47,934 nt of DNA from an uncultured Acetatifactor sp. (GTDB lineage: Bacteria > Bacillota > Clostridia > Lachnospirales > Lachnospiraceae): the NCBI GenBank assembly GCA_910586775.1, contig CAJUJN010000032.1:1-47934 (forward strand), in the 5' to 3' direction. Numbering within the stretch: the first letter of the stretch is position 1; each line of letters starts with the position of its first letter. Under the pieces are notes generated by a model that was given only the letters and a program-made list of their open reading frames with translations, searched no databases and was not told the origin of the DNA. This document shows, in pieces, positions 40,901-47,880 of the stretch. The position numbers and the translations under genes are program-made.

Positions 40901-42626
40901 GGTGAGCGCGAAGGAGATTCAGATCAAGATGGCGCAGGGGGCCAAGCCCGGCGAGGGCGGGCATCTTCCGGGAGGGAAGGTATATCCCTGGATTGCAAAG
41001 ACAAGGCATTCCACGCCGGGTGTATCCCTGATATCGCCGCCGCCTCATCACGATATTTATTCCATAGAGGATCTGGCGCAGTTAATTTACGATTTGAAAA
41101 ACGCGAATAAGGATGCGCGGATTTCCGTAAAACTGGTGTCGGAAGCCGGTGTGGGAACCGTGGCTGCCGGTGTGGCGAAAGCGGGAGCCCAGGTTATTCT
41201 GGTGTCCGGCTATGACGGCGGAACCGGTGCGGCACCGGTCAGTTCCATTCACAATGCGGGGCTGCCCTGGGAGTTGGGGCTGGCGGAGACCCATCAGACT
41301 CTGATCATGAATGGGCTGCGTGGGAAAGTCCGTATAGAGACAGACGGAAAATTGATGACCGGGCGGGATGTGGCAATCGCTGCCATTCTGGGAGCGGAGG
41401 AATTTGGGTTTGCAACGGCTCCGCTGGTGACTCTGGGCTGTGTCATGATGCGTGTCTGCAACCTGGATACCTGTCCTGTGGGCGTGGCTACCCAGAATCC
41501 GGAATTGCGGAAGAATTTCAGGGGAAAACCGGAGTATGTGGAGAATTTCATGAAATTCATTGCACAGGAGCTGCGGGAGTATATGGCGGCGCTGGGGGTT
41601 CGCAGTGTGGATGAGCTGGTGGGCCGTACGGAGTTTTTGAAGGTGCGGGAAGACTTGAGCGGAAGTCAGGCACAGGTGAGCCTGGCGCAGATTCTGGCGA
41701 ATCCTTATGAGGGGAAGGGGCAGAAGTATACTTTTGATCCGAAGCAGGTTTATGATTTTGCGTTAGAGAAGACGTTGGACGAGAAGGTATTGCTGAAATC
41801 TCTGGGGAAAGCCATCCAGGCCGGACGGGGCAGGCGGATGGAGGTGAATGTATCAAACACGGACAGGGCTTTCGGGACCATTCTGGGAAGCGAGATTACG
41901 AAGAATCTGGGGGACGATGTGAAGGAGGATACTTACCAGATTCTCTGCAGAGGCGCGGGAGGGCAGTCTTTCGGGGCGTTTATCCCGAAGGGATTGACGC
42001 TGGAACTTGTGGGAGACAGCAATGATTATTTCGGCAAGGGATTGTCCGGCGGGAAGCTGATTGTGTATCCGCCCAGAGGGAGTAAGTTTGAGGCTTCCGA
42101 GAATATTATCATCGGAAATGTGGCATTGTATGGCGCTACCAGCGGGAAGGCGTTTATCAACGGCGTGGCCGGGGAGCGGTTCTGCGTGAGGAATTCCGGC
42201 GCTGTGGCGGTGGTGGAAGGCGTGGGCGACCATGGCTGCGAGTATATGACCGGAGGGCGCGTGGTGGTTCTGGGAAGCACGGGGAAGAATTTTGCGGCAG
42301 GTATGAGCGGCGGGATTGCTTATGTGCTGGATGAGGGGAATGATCTGTATAAGAGGCTGAATAAGGAGATGGTGTCTTCCGGTGAGATCAGTTCGAAGTA
42401 TGATGTACTGGAACTGAAGGGGCTGATTCAGGAGCATGTGATGCTGACGAATTCGGCTAAGGGGAAAGAGATTTTAGAGAGGTTTGAGGAGTATTTGCCG
42501 AGGTTTAAGAAGATTATTCCTTATGATTATGCGAGGGTGCTTAAGACGATTGTGCAGATGGAGGAGAAAGGGCTGAGTGCGGAGCAGGCGCAGATTGAGG
42601 CGTTTTATGCGAATATGAGGAAATAG
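37935..42626 (+). CDS. gltB: Glutamate synthase large subunit with a repeat insert
   Basis: A 1563-residue ferredoxin/NADPH-type glutamate synthase alpha chain: glutamine + 2-oxoglutarate to two glutamate. The class II glutaminase nucleophile Cys23 (DNCGIGAC) follows a 22-residue propeptide. The glutaminase domain, central domain, FMN barrel (GGEEPERLSVG, GAKPGEGGHLPG, LVSEAGVGTVAAGVAKA) and 3Fe-4S cysteines (GCVMMRVCNLDTCPVG) and the C-terminal GXGXG beta-helix are complete. A 36-bp repeat insert lies at residues 839-882, in the link between the central and FMN domains. The ATG at 37935 follows GGGAGGAG; an in-frame GTG 34 codons upstream is rejected. gltD follows after an unusual 560-nt gap. 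Confidence 0.96.
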   Translation: MFDVKREVPTAPLYREEFEHDNCGIGACVNIKGQKSRATVVNALKIVENLEHRAGRDAEGKTGDGVGILTQIPHTFFARVTKPLGISLGGEREYGVAFVFFPQEELRRNQAKKMFEIIVQKEGLEFLGWREVPTFPNVLGQKAVECMPHIMQGFVKKPANVKKGLEFDRRLYIARRLFEQSSEDTYVVSFSSRTIVYKGMFLVGQLRTFYADLQSDDFQSAIAMVHSRFSTNTNPSWERAHPNRLMVHNGEINTIRGNADKMLAREENMESVYLKGQMHKVLPAISKTGSDSAMLDNTLEFLVMSGMELPLAVMIAIPEPWANDKAMSQTKRDFYQYYATMMEPWDGPASILFSDGDVMGAVLDRNGLRPSRYLITDDDTLILSSEVGVLDIEPSKIKKKERLRPGRMLLVDTLRGKVISDEELKEKYASRQPYGEWLDNNLVFLKDLTIPNQRVPEYTCEERQKMQKAFGYTYDELKTSILPMAKNGAEAIAAMGVDVPLPVLSKSCHPLFHYFKQLFAQVTNPPIDAIREEIVTSTTVYIGTEGNILQENPRNCNVLRVNNPILTNTDLLKIKNMEKEGFRVEVVPITYYKNTSLERAIDRLFVEVDRAYRDGVNILILSDRGVDENHVPIPSLLAVSALNQYLVRTKKRTRVALILESGEPREVHHFATLLGYGACAVNPYLAQESIRELIDSHMLDKDYYAAVNDYNNAVLHGIVKIASKMGISTIQSYQGSRIFEAIGIDPEVISRYFSNTVCRVGGITLKDMEKQVDALHSQAFDPLGLGSDLTLDSPGHHKMRSGGDEHLYNPVTIHMLQEATRRGDYGMFKQYTALINMEEMSSVENVASGKEMSSVKNVASGKEMSSVENVSSGKEMSSVKERRSCGNSVKNLRGLLDFRFPEKGIPLEEVEPVETIVTRFKTGAMSYGSISREAHETLAIAMNRLHGKSNSGEGGEEPERLSVGPDGVDRGSAIKQVASGRFGVTSRYLVSAKEIQIKMAQGAKPGEGGHLPGGKVYPWIAKTRHSTPGVSLISPPPHHDIYSIEDLAQLIYDLKNANKDARISVKLVSEAGVGTVAAGVAKAGAQVILVSGYDGGTGAAPVSSIHNAGLPWELGLAETHQTLIMNGLRGKVRIETDGKLMTGRDVAIAAILGAEEFGFATAPLVTLGCVMMRVCNLDTCPVGVATQNPELRKNFRGKPEYVENFMKFIAQELREYMAALGVRSVDELVGRTEFLKVREDLSGSQAQVSLAQILANPYEGKGQKYTFDPKQVYDFALEKTLDEKVLLKSLGKAIQAGRGRRMEVNVSNTDRAFGTILGSEITKNLGDDVKEDTYQILCRGAGGQSFGAFIPKGLTLELVGDSNDYFGKGLSGGKLIVYPPRGSKFEASENIIIGNVALYGATSGKAFINGVAGERFCVRNSGAVAVVEGVGDHGCEYMTGGRVVVLGSTGKNFAAGMSGGIAYVLDEGNDLYKRLNKEMVSSGEISSKYDVLELKGLIQEHVMLTNSAKGKEILERFEEYLPRFKKIIPYDYARVLKTIVQMEEKGLSAEQAQIEAFYANMRK
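40449..40579 (+). repeat. 36-bp tandem repeat inside gltB
   Basis: Three full units (40449, 40485, 40521) and a partial fourth encode EMSSVENVASGK with small changes. The units are over 90% alike by eye and in frame. Confidence 0.93.
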
Positions 42627-42676
42627 GTAAAGTGGTAGGTTAAAGCGAAGGGATAGCGAAAGAACGGCGAAGGGAC

Positions 42677-42847
42677 GGCGGATGGGCGGGGGGACTTTGC
42701 TCGGCCCGGGCAACGCCTCCGGTGAGCTAATCGTCAACTTCGACTAAGGTGCGAAAGTACCGCACCTAAGTCTCCGTAGACGCTGGATCTCACCTTCGGC
42801 TAAGGGCGCCCTCATGTGCGTTCGCAAAGTCCCCCCGCCCATCCGCC
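42677..42847. repeat. Large structured element between gltB and gltD
   Basis: A perfect 24-bp inverted repeat (42677-42700 with 42824-42847) encloses 123 bp with several inner stems: GGTGAG (42721)/CTCACC (42788), AGGTGCG (42747)/CGCACCT (42761) and GTC/GAC near 42733-42743. The whole can fold into a branched, cloverleaf-like shape. It has no ORF. It shares the word GTGCGAA(A/G)GTACCG and nearby ACTTCG with the repeat at 1.5 kb. The DNA just before it (42627-42676) has no gene. Confidence 0.85.
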
Positions 42848-42952
42848 TGGTTTTCTGCAAGTTTTGCCTTTATCTGTATCGATTTCAAAGTAGGTATGTC
42901 TTGGCCCAATAAATTGTGTAAATCAACGTTTTTTGTAGAGGGAATATTTGGA

Positions 42953-43075
42953 GTGTTTCAAAAGTGTCCTGACCCAGTTGCCCGTTTATGTTGGTTGGGC
43001 GTTTCAAATACTAAGTGTTAATATGGGATTCAAATTGTTTCAGGAACAAACATTTGTCAACTTGATTTGAAACAC
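42953..43075. repeat. 10-bp inverted repeats bounding about 120 bp (possible mobile-element remnant)
   Basis: GTGTTTCAAA (42953-42962) and TTTGAAACAC (43066-43075) are exact inverted copies. GTTTCAAA recurs inside (about 42999). GCCC/GGGC and other small stems lie within. No transposase is present. The rest of the gap up to gltD contains a small GTCGC/GCGAC dyad at 43151-43164. Confidence 0.4.
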
Positions 43076-43184
43076 GTCGTATATTTGAGCACAAAATTTG
43101 TGCTGTAAATGTGTGGAATGGATGGGGATGGAACTTTACGCTTTAGTGTTGTCGCATAGCGACTTAGTTAAAAGGAGTGGAAAA

Positions 43185-44678
43185 ATGGGAAAACCGACTG
43201 GGTTTATGGAGTTTGAGAGAGAAGTGAGCAGGGCGGAGGAGCCGGGGGAGAGGATTCGGCATTTCGGGGAGTTTCATGAGCATTTGAGCAGGGAGGAGCA
43301 GCAGAGGCAGGGGGCGCGGTGTATGGAGTGCGGGGTGCCTTTCTGTCAGTCGGGGATGATGATTTCCGGGATGGCCAGCGGGTGTCCGCTGCATAATCTG
43401 ATTCCGGAGTGGAATGATCTGGTGTATACGGGGAATTGGGAGCAGGCTTATGGAAGGCTGAAGAAGACGAATAATTTTCCGGAGTTTACGGGCAGGGTGT
43501 GTCCGGCGCTCTGTGAGGCGGCTTGTACCTGCGGGCTGAACGGGCAGGCGGTGGCCTCGAAGGAGAATGAGTATGCTGTTATAGAGAATGCTTATGAGCA
43601 GGGGTATGCACAGCCGAAGCCGCCCAGGGTGCGCACAGGAAAGAGGGTGGCTGTAGTGGGGAGCGGTCCTGCCGGTCTGGCGGCGGCAGATCAGTTGAAC
43701 GGCAGGGGGCATTCGGTGACGGTGTTTGAGCGCTCGGACAGGATAGGCGGGTTGTTGATGTACGGAATTCCGAATATGAAGCTGGAGAAGCGGATTGTGG
43801 AGCGGAAGCAGAAGGTGATGGAGGCGGAAGGGGTTACTTTTGTCACGGGTGTGGATGTGGGGAAAGGGGTGAAGGCGGAGCAGCTGCTGCGGGATTTCGA
43901 CAGGGTTATTCTGGCCTGCGGCGCTTCTGAACCCCGGGATATCAAGGCTCCCGGAAGGGATGCGAAGGGGATTTATTTTGCGGTGGATTTCCTGAAGGCG
44001 AATACGAAGAGTCTGTTGGATTCCGATTTTGAGGATCAGAAGTATGTGGATACGAAAGATAAGAATGTGGTTATTATCGGCGGCGGGGATACGGGGAATG
44101 ATTGTGTGGGTACTTCTGTCAGGCATGGGGCGAAGAGTGTGGTTCAGATTGAGATGATGCCTAAGGCGCCGGACACCCGTGCGGAGAGCAATCCCTGGCC
44201 GGAGTGGCCCAGGGTGTGTAAGACGGATTACGGTCAGGAGGAGGCGATTGCCGTATATGGGCATGACCCCAGGATTTATGAGTCCACGGTGAAGGAATTT
44301 CTCAAGGATAAGGAAGGGAATCTGACGGCGGTGAAGGTAGTGAAGCTGGCCTGGGAGAAGGATGCGGAGTCCGGGAGGATGAATATGAAGGAAATTCCGG
44401 GCAGCGAGCAGATTCTGGCGGCGGATATCGTGCTGATTGCTGCCGGTTTTCTGGGAGCAGAGCTTTACGTGGCGGAGGCTTTCGGCGTGGAACTGGACGG
44501 GCGGACGAACGTAAAAACGGATGCCGGGAAGTATCAGACCGTTAAGGAGGATGTGTTTGTGGCCGGGGATATGCACAGGGGGCAGTCTCTGGTGGTGTGG
44601 GCTATCAGGGAAGGAAGGGAAGCGGCACGGGCTGTGGATGAGAGTCTGATGGGGTATTCAGGGCTGGCGGTGCAGTGA
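43185..44678 (+). CDS. gltD: Glutamate synthase small subunit
   Basis: A 497-residue FAD/NADPH-binding beta subunit that feeds electrons to GltB. N-terminal cysteines for two 4Fe-4S clusters (RCMECGVPFCQ...GCPLHNLIPEWN and GRVCPALCEAACTCG), an FAD motif VVGSGPAGLAAADQL (about 156-170), the NADPH motif VVIIGGGDTGNDCVGT (about 297-312) and the C-terminal GDMHRGQSLVVWAIREGREAAR are present. The ATG at 43185 follows AAAGGAG. The long gap from gltB, filled by a structured element, suggests separate or modulated expression. Confidence 0.96.
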   Translation: MGKPTGFMEFEREVSRAEEPGERIRHFGEFHEHLSREEQQRQGARCMECGVPFCQSGMMISGMASGCPLHNLIPEWNDLVYTGNWEQAYGRLKKTNNFPEFTGRVCPALCEAACTCGLNGQAVASKENEYAVIENAYEQGYAQPKPPRVRTGKRVAVVGSGPAGLAAADQLNGRGHSVTVFERSDRIGGLLMYGIPNMKLEKRIVERKQKVMEAEGVTFVTGVDVGKGVKAEQLLRDFDRVILACGASEPRDIKAPGRDAKGIYFAVDFLKANTKSLLDSDFEDQKYVDTKDKNVVIIGGGDTGNDCVGTSVRHGAKSVVQIEMMPKAPDTRAESNPWPEWPRVCKTDYGQEEAIAVYGHDPRIYESTVKEFLKDKEGNLTAVKVVKLAWEKDAESGRMNMKEIPGSEQILAADIVLIAAGFLGAELYVAEAFGVELDGRTNVKTDAGKYQTVKEDVFVAGDMHRGQSLVVWAIREGREAARAVDESLMGYSGLAVQ

Positions 44679-44695
44679 GGTTTGGATTTTTGGGC

Positions 44696-44751
44696 TTGGG
44701 AAGTGGATAAGGTACATGCGTTCTTTTGGCGAGGTACCTGGCACTTCCCAA
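44696..44751 (+). terminator. Large hairpin after gltD
   Basis: TTGGGAAGTG (44696-44705) pairs with CACTTCCCAA (44742-44751) and inner AGGTAC (44710-44715) with GTACCT (44734-44739), followed by CAGCTTTTTCG. The following 44760-44950 has no gene. Confidence 0.65.
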
Positions 44752-44956
44752 ACAGCTTTTTCGTGAAAAACAGGAGAAAAGCAGGTTTCTTTTTTGGGGC
44801 CCCGGATGTCTTTCTGACATAGTGCCTGATTTTGCTGTCTGAATTCCGAGAGTCTATTAAAATGCCGCTTATGCGGGAAAGGACAGAAACTGTGTTAAAG
44901 GATTTTTGGGGCAAAAATAACGACTCATTCTTGCCTTCCGGTGCGCCTGCTTTGGT

Positions 44957-45775
44957 CTACGGAATATTGTCCACCATAACCATCCGTTCCTCCACCTCGG
45001 CATTCCGAATATAAACTTCCACGCCTGTGCTGACCCGTTTCAACTCGTGGATGTACTCATATTCATTCTCATCCAGCTCGATTGTACGGAGCAATGTTCC
45101 GCTGCTGTCATACAGGCCGTTCCAGAACACATAGACTACGGTGTCCATGGAGAAGGGAATGGCGTCATCCGTTTCGTCCGCCCCATACCAGGTGAGAAGC
45201 GCGCCGAAGAATTCCTTGTCCCACTGCCGGGTTTCGGTGTTGTAAAAGCCATAATAACCCACATAGGGGCTGATGTGCCCTTCCACAATCCAGTATCCGT
45301 CCACGGCCTTTATATCGGAAATGGCGTTTACACTGTCCACTCTGTCCTTTATATCAATCGTTTCCCCGTCCAGCACCACTGTGGTACGGGTGCCGAAATA
45401 TGCCTCGCCGCCGTTTTCGGAGGTTACTTTTCGGAAGTCGCCAATTTCGCCGGGCAGCGTTTCAATGCCGGTTTCGTCCAGGGTGCCGCTCTCGGCTTCC
45501 GTTTCCCGGTTATCTGTCTTCTGGATATTTGTTTCCCGGTTATCTGCCGCCTGGTTATCTGCCGCCTGGATATTTGTCTCCCGGTTATCTGCCTCCTGGA
45601 TATTTGCATCCCGAATATCTGTCTCCTGAATATCTGCCTCCGTTATCTGGCTTTCGGATTCAGTTTTGCTTTCCGCATCTGCCATTCCGCACCCGCCAGG
45701 GCCTGCGGCGGACAATACCGCGACGCATCCCAGAGTTACGGTCAGTTTTACGGTCTTTGCTTTATATTTTTTCAC
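44957..45775 (-). CDS. Secreted protein with pentapeptide linker
   Basis: A 272-residue exported protein. A GTG start (45775) after GAGG gives KKYKAKTVKLTVTLGCVAVLSAAGPGGCG, a signal peptide that may be a weak lipobox. Residues about 43-92 are ten degenerate five-residue units (ADIQE, TDIRD, ANIQE, ADNRE, TNIQ...). The C-terminal domain of about 165 residues (VVLDGETIDIKDRVDSVNAISDIKAVDGYWIVEGHISPYVGYYGFYNTETRQWDKEF...) is beta-rich and contains repeated WIVEGHISP/YGFYN-like strands, as in sensor or substrate-binding surface proteins. I do not recognise the family. Longer starts upstream lack a signal peptide at the N-terminus. Confidence 0.72.
   Translation of the reverse strand: MKKYKAKTVKLTVTLGCVAVLSAAGPGGCGMADAESKTESESQITEADIQETDIRDANIQEADNRETNIQAADNQAADNRETNIQKTDNRETEAESGTLDETGIETLPGEIGDFRKVTSENGGEAYFGTRTTVVLDGETIDIKDRVDSVNAISDIKAVDGYWIVEGHISPYVGYYGFYNTETRQWDKEFFGALLTWYGADETDDAIPFSMDTVVYVFWNGLYDSSGTLLRTIELDENEYEYIHELKRVSTGVEVYIRNAEVEERMVMVDNIP
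45502..45651 (-). repeat. 15-bp tandem repeat in the secreted protein gene
   Basis: About ten units of 15 bp, plus-strand consensus about GTCTCCCGGTTATCT, alternating GGTTATCT and GGATATTT types. They stay in frame throughout. Confidence 0.9.
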
Positions 45776-45888
45776 AATTTGATACCTCGATTCCCTTTCT
45801 TTGCCTGTGTCATTGGAATTATCCTGTAAAGGATACCGTAAAGTATAGCCCTTCTTTGCATCATTTCTGCAAATTACCTGCATCATTT

Positions 45889-46060
45889 TATACTAATGGC
45901 CGGAATATTTGCCGGCTGTCATGTATAATGAGTGAGGGTATCCTCTGTGAAAAGGTTTTCATGGTCTGCAATGAACGGAATATTGCGTCTGCCGGGTTAG
46001 AATGCTACCGGTTTAACAAAGGAATGGAAAGAAGCGGCAGATGAACAGGTTCACGAATAT
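45889..46060 (+). repeat. Dispersed inverted-repeat element, copy D (long form)
   Basis: TATACT (45889), ATTTGCC (45907-45913), 7 nt, ATGTATAATGAGTGAGGG (45921-45938), about 93 variable nt, AAGCGGCAG (46032-46040), then TTCACGAATAT. Same order and spacing as copies A and B but with a longer middle. It abuts the amrS remnant. Confidence 0.7.
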
Positions 46061-46095
46061 GGCTGGCAGGGCTCGGGGGCTGCCGTGAAACAGAT

Positions 46096-46444
46096 TCATA
46101 CATTTCCGATATGAACATTCGTCAGATATCGTCCTGCGGTCTCAGCCAGCCGGTACAGCTGTCTTACGTCGGTGAAATTACGGTCAGACATATGATATTG
46201 TGGGAAAAAACGTGTAATGTGAAGGGGAATATCGGGGTTCAGTTCCACAATCCACCGGGCTTCTTCCGCCATCTCAAAAATGTTTCAGGGGCTTTTTCTC
46301 GATGGGGTCCAAAGCCATGGAAATAATCTGTCCGTAATTGGAACATATGATTTTACCGTTTTCGTTTTTTCGGGCTCTGCATAGTCCGGTCTGCCCTGGA
46401 GAGAGGGCACAGTGGTGTATGCATACCTGACAAGTGGTTTTCAT
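46096..46444 (-). pseudogene. amrS: Remnant of AmmeMemoRadiSam radical SAM enzyme (AmrS)
   Basis: The reverse strand from ATG 46444 reads MKTTCQVCIHHCALSPGQTG...SNYGQIISMALDPIEKKPLKHF and stops (46274). In another frame from 46272 it continues EEARWIVELNPDIPLHITRFF...VRQLYRLAETAGRYLTNVHIGNV and stops at 46096. These are the N-terminal and C-terminal parts of the AmrS-type radical SAM protein. The middle of roughly 190 residues, including the CxxxCxxC SAM cluster, is deleted and the two halves are out of frame. The C-terminal end is also shortened. Non-functional. Confidence 0.85.
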
Positions 46445-46449
46445 TCTGT

Positions 46450-46680
46450 TGATTCCTGCCTTTCGGAATTTTTCTGTCCTTCGAGAGTTTCCTGCATTTC
46501 GGAGTTTTGCTGTTCTTGAAAATTTTGCAGTCCTTTAAATTTTGTGGCGTTTCGGAATTTTGCTGTCATTCAGAATTTTGCCGTCCTTCGGAGCTTTGCC
46601 GTCATTCGGAATTTTGCTGCCCTTCGGAGTTTTCCTTCCTTTCGAATTTTTCGTGTCCTTCGGAAAAATTCTGTCTTTCA
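46450..46680. repeat. 18-bp tandem repeat array downstream of the ParB-like gene
   Basis: About a dozen degenerate 18-bp units of the type TTCGGAATTTTGCTGTCA fill the space between the amrS remnant and the stop codon of the ParB-like gene. In one reverse frame they spell GKIPND, GKAPKD, GKILND and SKIPKR, but that frame is not the gene's frame. It is probably non-coding now. Confidence 0.85.
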
Positions 46681-47310
46681 GAAATCCGCCGGTTTTGTAT
46701 TTTCTTCTGCTTCTGCAAAAAAATCGTCGCAGAAGCGGTTCCATTTTACCGTATATTCGTCGTGGGTGACCGGTATTAAATCCATGGGTGTGTGGATATT
46801 GCGCTTTCTGGCTTCCTCCACAAAGCGGTAAACCCATTCGTCGGAGACTTCGGTTACAGCGCGGACGCTTTCCCAACCCTGCATAACCGCATAGTACAGC
46901 CGGGTGTGGCCATCCAGGGAGATGTATCTGTCCCGGTGCGGCAGAACCTGGATGATGATATCTTCGGGTCTGCGGATGAAGCTGCTGATGGCTGCAATCT
47001 TATTTTCGTCAACATAAAACTGGGATGGCTGTATCTGTTCCAGTTTGATGGTCAGGAGCTGTTTCTGAGAAAATTCTTTTATGATACAATGGCTCTCGTC
47101 ATAAAACATGGTTATGTGAGGCGTATAGAAGCGGAATTCATCGATTAAGTCTGCGTAAACCGACGGCTCCCTGCCATGTATCACGGCTTCGGTGTCGGAA
47201 ATGATCACCACCTCATAAGGCATGTCATCCACAAGGAAACAGCCATGCTGATTGAGGGCTTTCTGAGAGAATCGTTTATCCTGATATGTGTCTATTCGTT
47301 TGATGTTCAT
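46678..47310 (-). CDS. ParB/sulfiredoxin-fold nuclease-like protein
   Basis: A 210-residue protein. The C-terminal half has the ParB N-domain-like pattern IQPSQFYVDENKIAAISSF...IIIQVLPHRDRYISLDGHTRLYYAVMQGWESVRAV, where DGHTR is the ParB/Srx-type nucleotide or phosphate motif. The N-terminal half (YEVVIISDTEAVIHGREPSVYADLIDEFRFYTPHITMFYDES) is unassigned. There is no ParB helix-turn-helix, so a partition role is unlikely. The ATG at 47310 follows AAGGAA. It lies between the two remnants of an AmmeMemoRadiSam locus. Confidence 0.75.
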   Translation of the reverse strand: MNIKRIDTYQDKRFSQKALNQHGCFLVDDMPYEVVIISDTEAVIHGREPSVYADLIDEFRFYTPHITMFYDESHCIIKEFSQKQLLTIKLEQIQPSQFYVDENKIAAISSFIRRPEDIIIQVLPHRDRYISLDGHTRLYYAVMQGWESVRAVTEVSDEWVYRFVEEARKRNIHTPMDLIPVTHDEYTVKWNRFCDDFFAEAEENTKPADF

Positions 47311-47435
47311 TTTTATATTCCTTCATATCTTGAAAAAAGTAATGTGCCGTTGCGGGTTCAGGGGGTGAAGGGCAGAGTGCCCTGTGGTCCGGTGCAATAT
47401 GACGCAAAGCCGTTTTCTGGTTTGTTCGAAAGTGG

Positions 47436-47603
47436 TTAGCGGTGACAAACCACCTCGAACCGCTCCAGTTCCACCTCTTCATGCTCTCTGATGCCGGCCT
47501 TCTGCCTTGCGATGGCAATCAGCTGTTCTACGGTATCTATTCCTTCCAGATTCGGCAGCAGCAATCCGCTCTGTATCCCCCAGGACATCCCAGTCCGTTG
47601 CAT
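47436..47603 (-). pseudogene. amrA: C-terminal remnant of AmmeMemoRadiSam protein A (AMMECR1 domain)
   Basis: The last 55 codons read SGLLLPNLEGIDTVEQLIAI and then ARQKAGIREHEEVELERFEVVCHR, the well-conserved end of AmrA/AMMECR1-domain proteins. Upstream codons do not continue the family in any frame, so the rest of the gene is gone. Any ATG here lacks a ribosome site. With the amrS remnant it marks a decayed locus. The stretch 47311-47435 contains nothing else. Confidence 0.75.
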
Positions 47604-47754
47604 GGGGGTTTACTGTGAAAGTCTTGAATCTTGCCTGCGGAAAACGCGTAGTCAAAATGAGTTCCCCTGCTCATTTTGCAAGACCGCCGCAGACGGCAAT
47701 TATTTGCGTTTACGGGTATAAATGCTGCAATGAAGGATTTTGCGTAAACCTGTG

Positions 47755-47803
47755 AAAATTTCCGTTTCTGTATGGTGTGAGCCATCGGATGTGCGGAAAT
47801 TTT
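47755..47803. terminator. Intergenic hairpin near the window end
   Basis: AAAATTTCCG (47755-47764) pairs perfectly with CGGAAATTTT (47794-47803), with inner ATGG/CCAT. It can act as a terminator on either strand. No gene is seen in 47604-47934. Confidence 0.5.
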
Positions 47804-47880
47804 GATAAAGAAAGTTTACCATACTGGCCCCGGAGAATCAAGACAGGGGAATCAATCGAAGCTTTTTTCGCTGTTTTTTG

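Noticed and set aside
39444..41051. A 535-codon reverse ORF opposite gltB
   Set aside because: It is the antisense shadow of a fully conserved gltB, is rich in His, Arg and Pro, and has no ribosome site.
42627..43184. A missed gene between gltB and gltD
   Set aside because: No frame longer than a few dozen codons with a ribosome site; the space is taken by structured DNA and short repeats.
43164..44576. A 470-codon reverse ORF opposite gltD
   Set aside because: Shadow frame of gltD, with His/Pro/Leu-rich, non-protein-like composition.
46535..46876. A reverse ORF with Lys/Pro hexapeptide repeats
   Set aside because: Its first half is the shadow of the ParB-like gene; the repeat part is beyond that gene's stop codon and has no own start signal.
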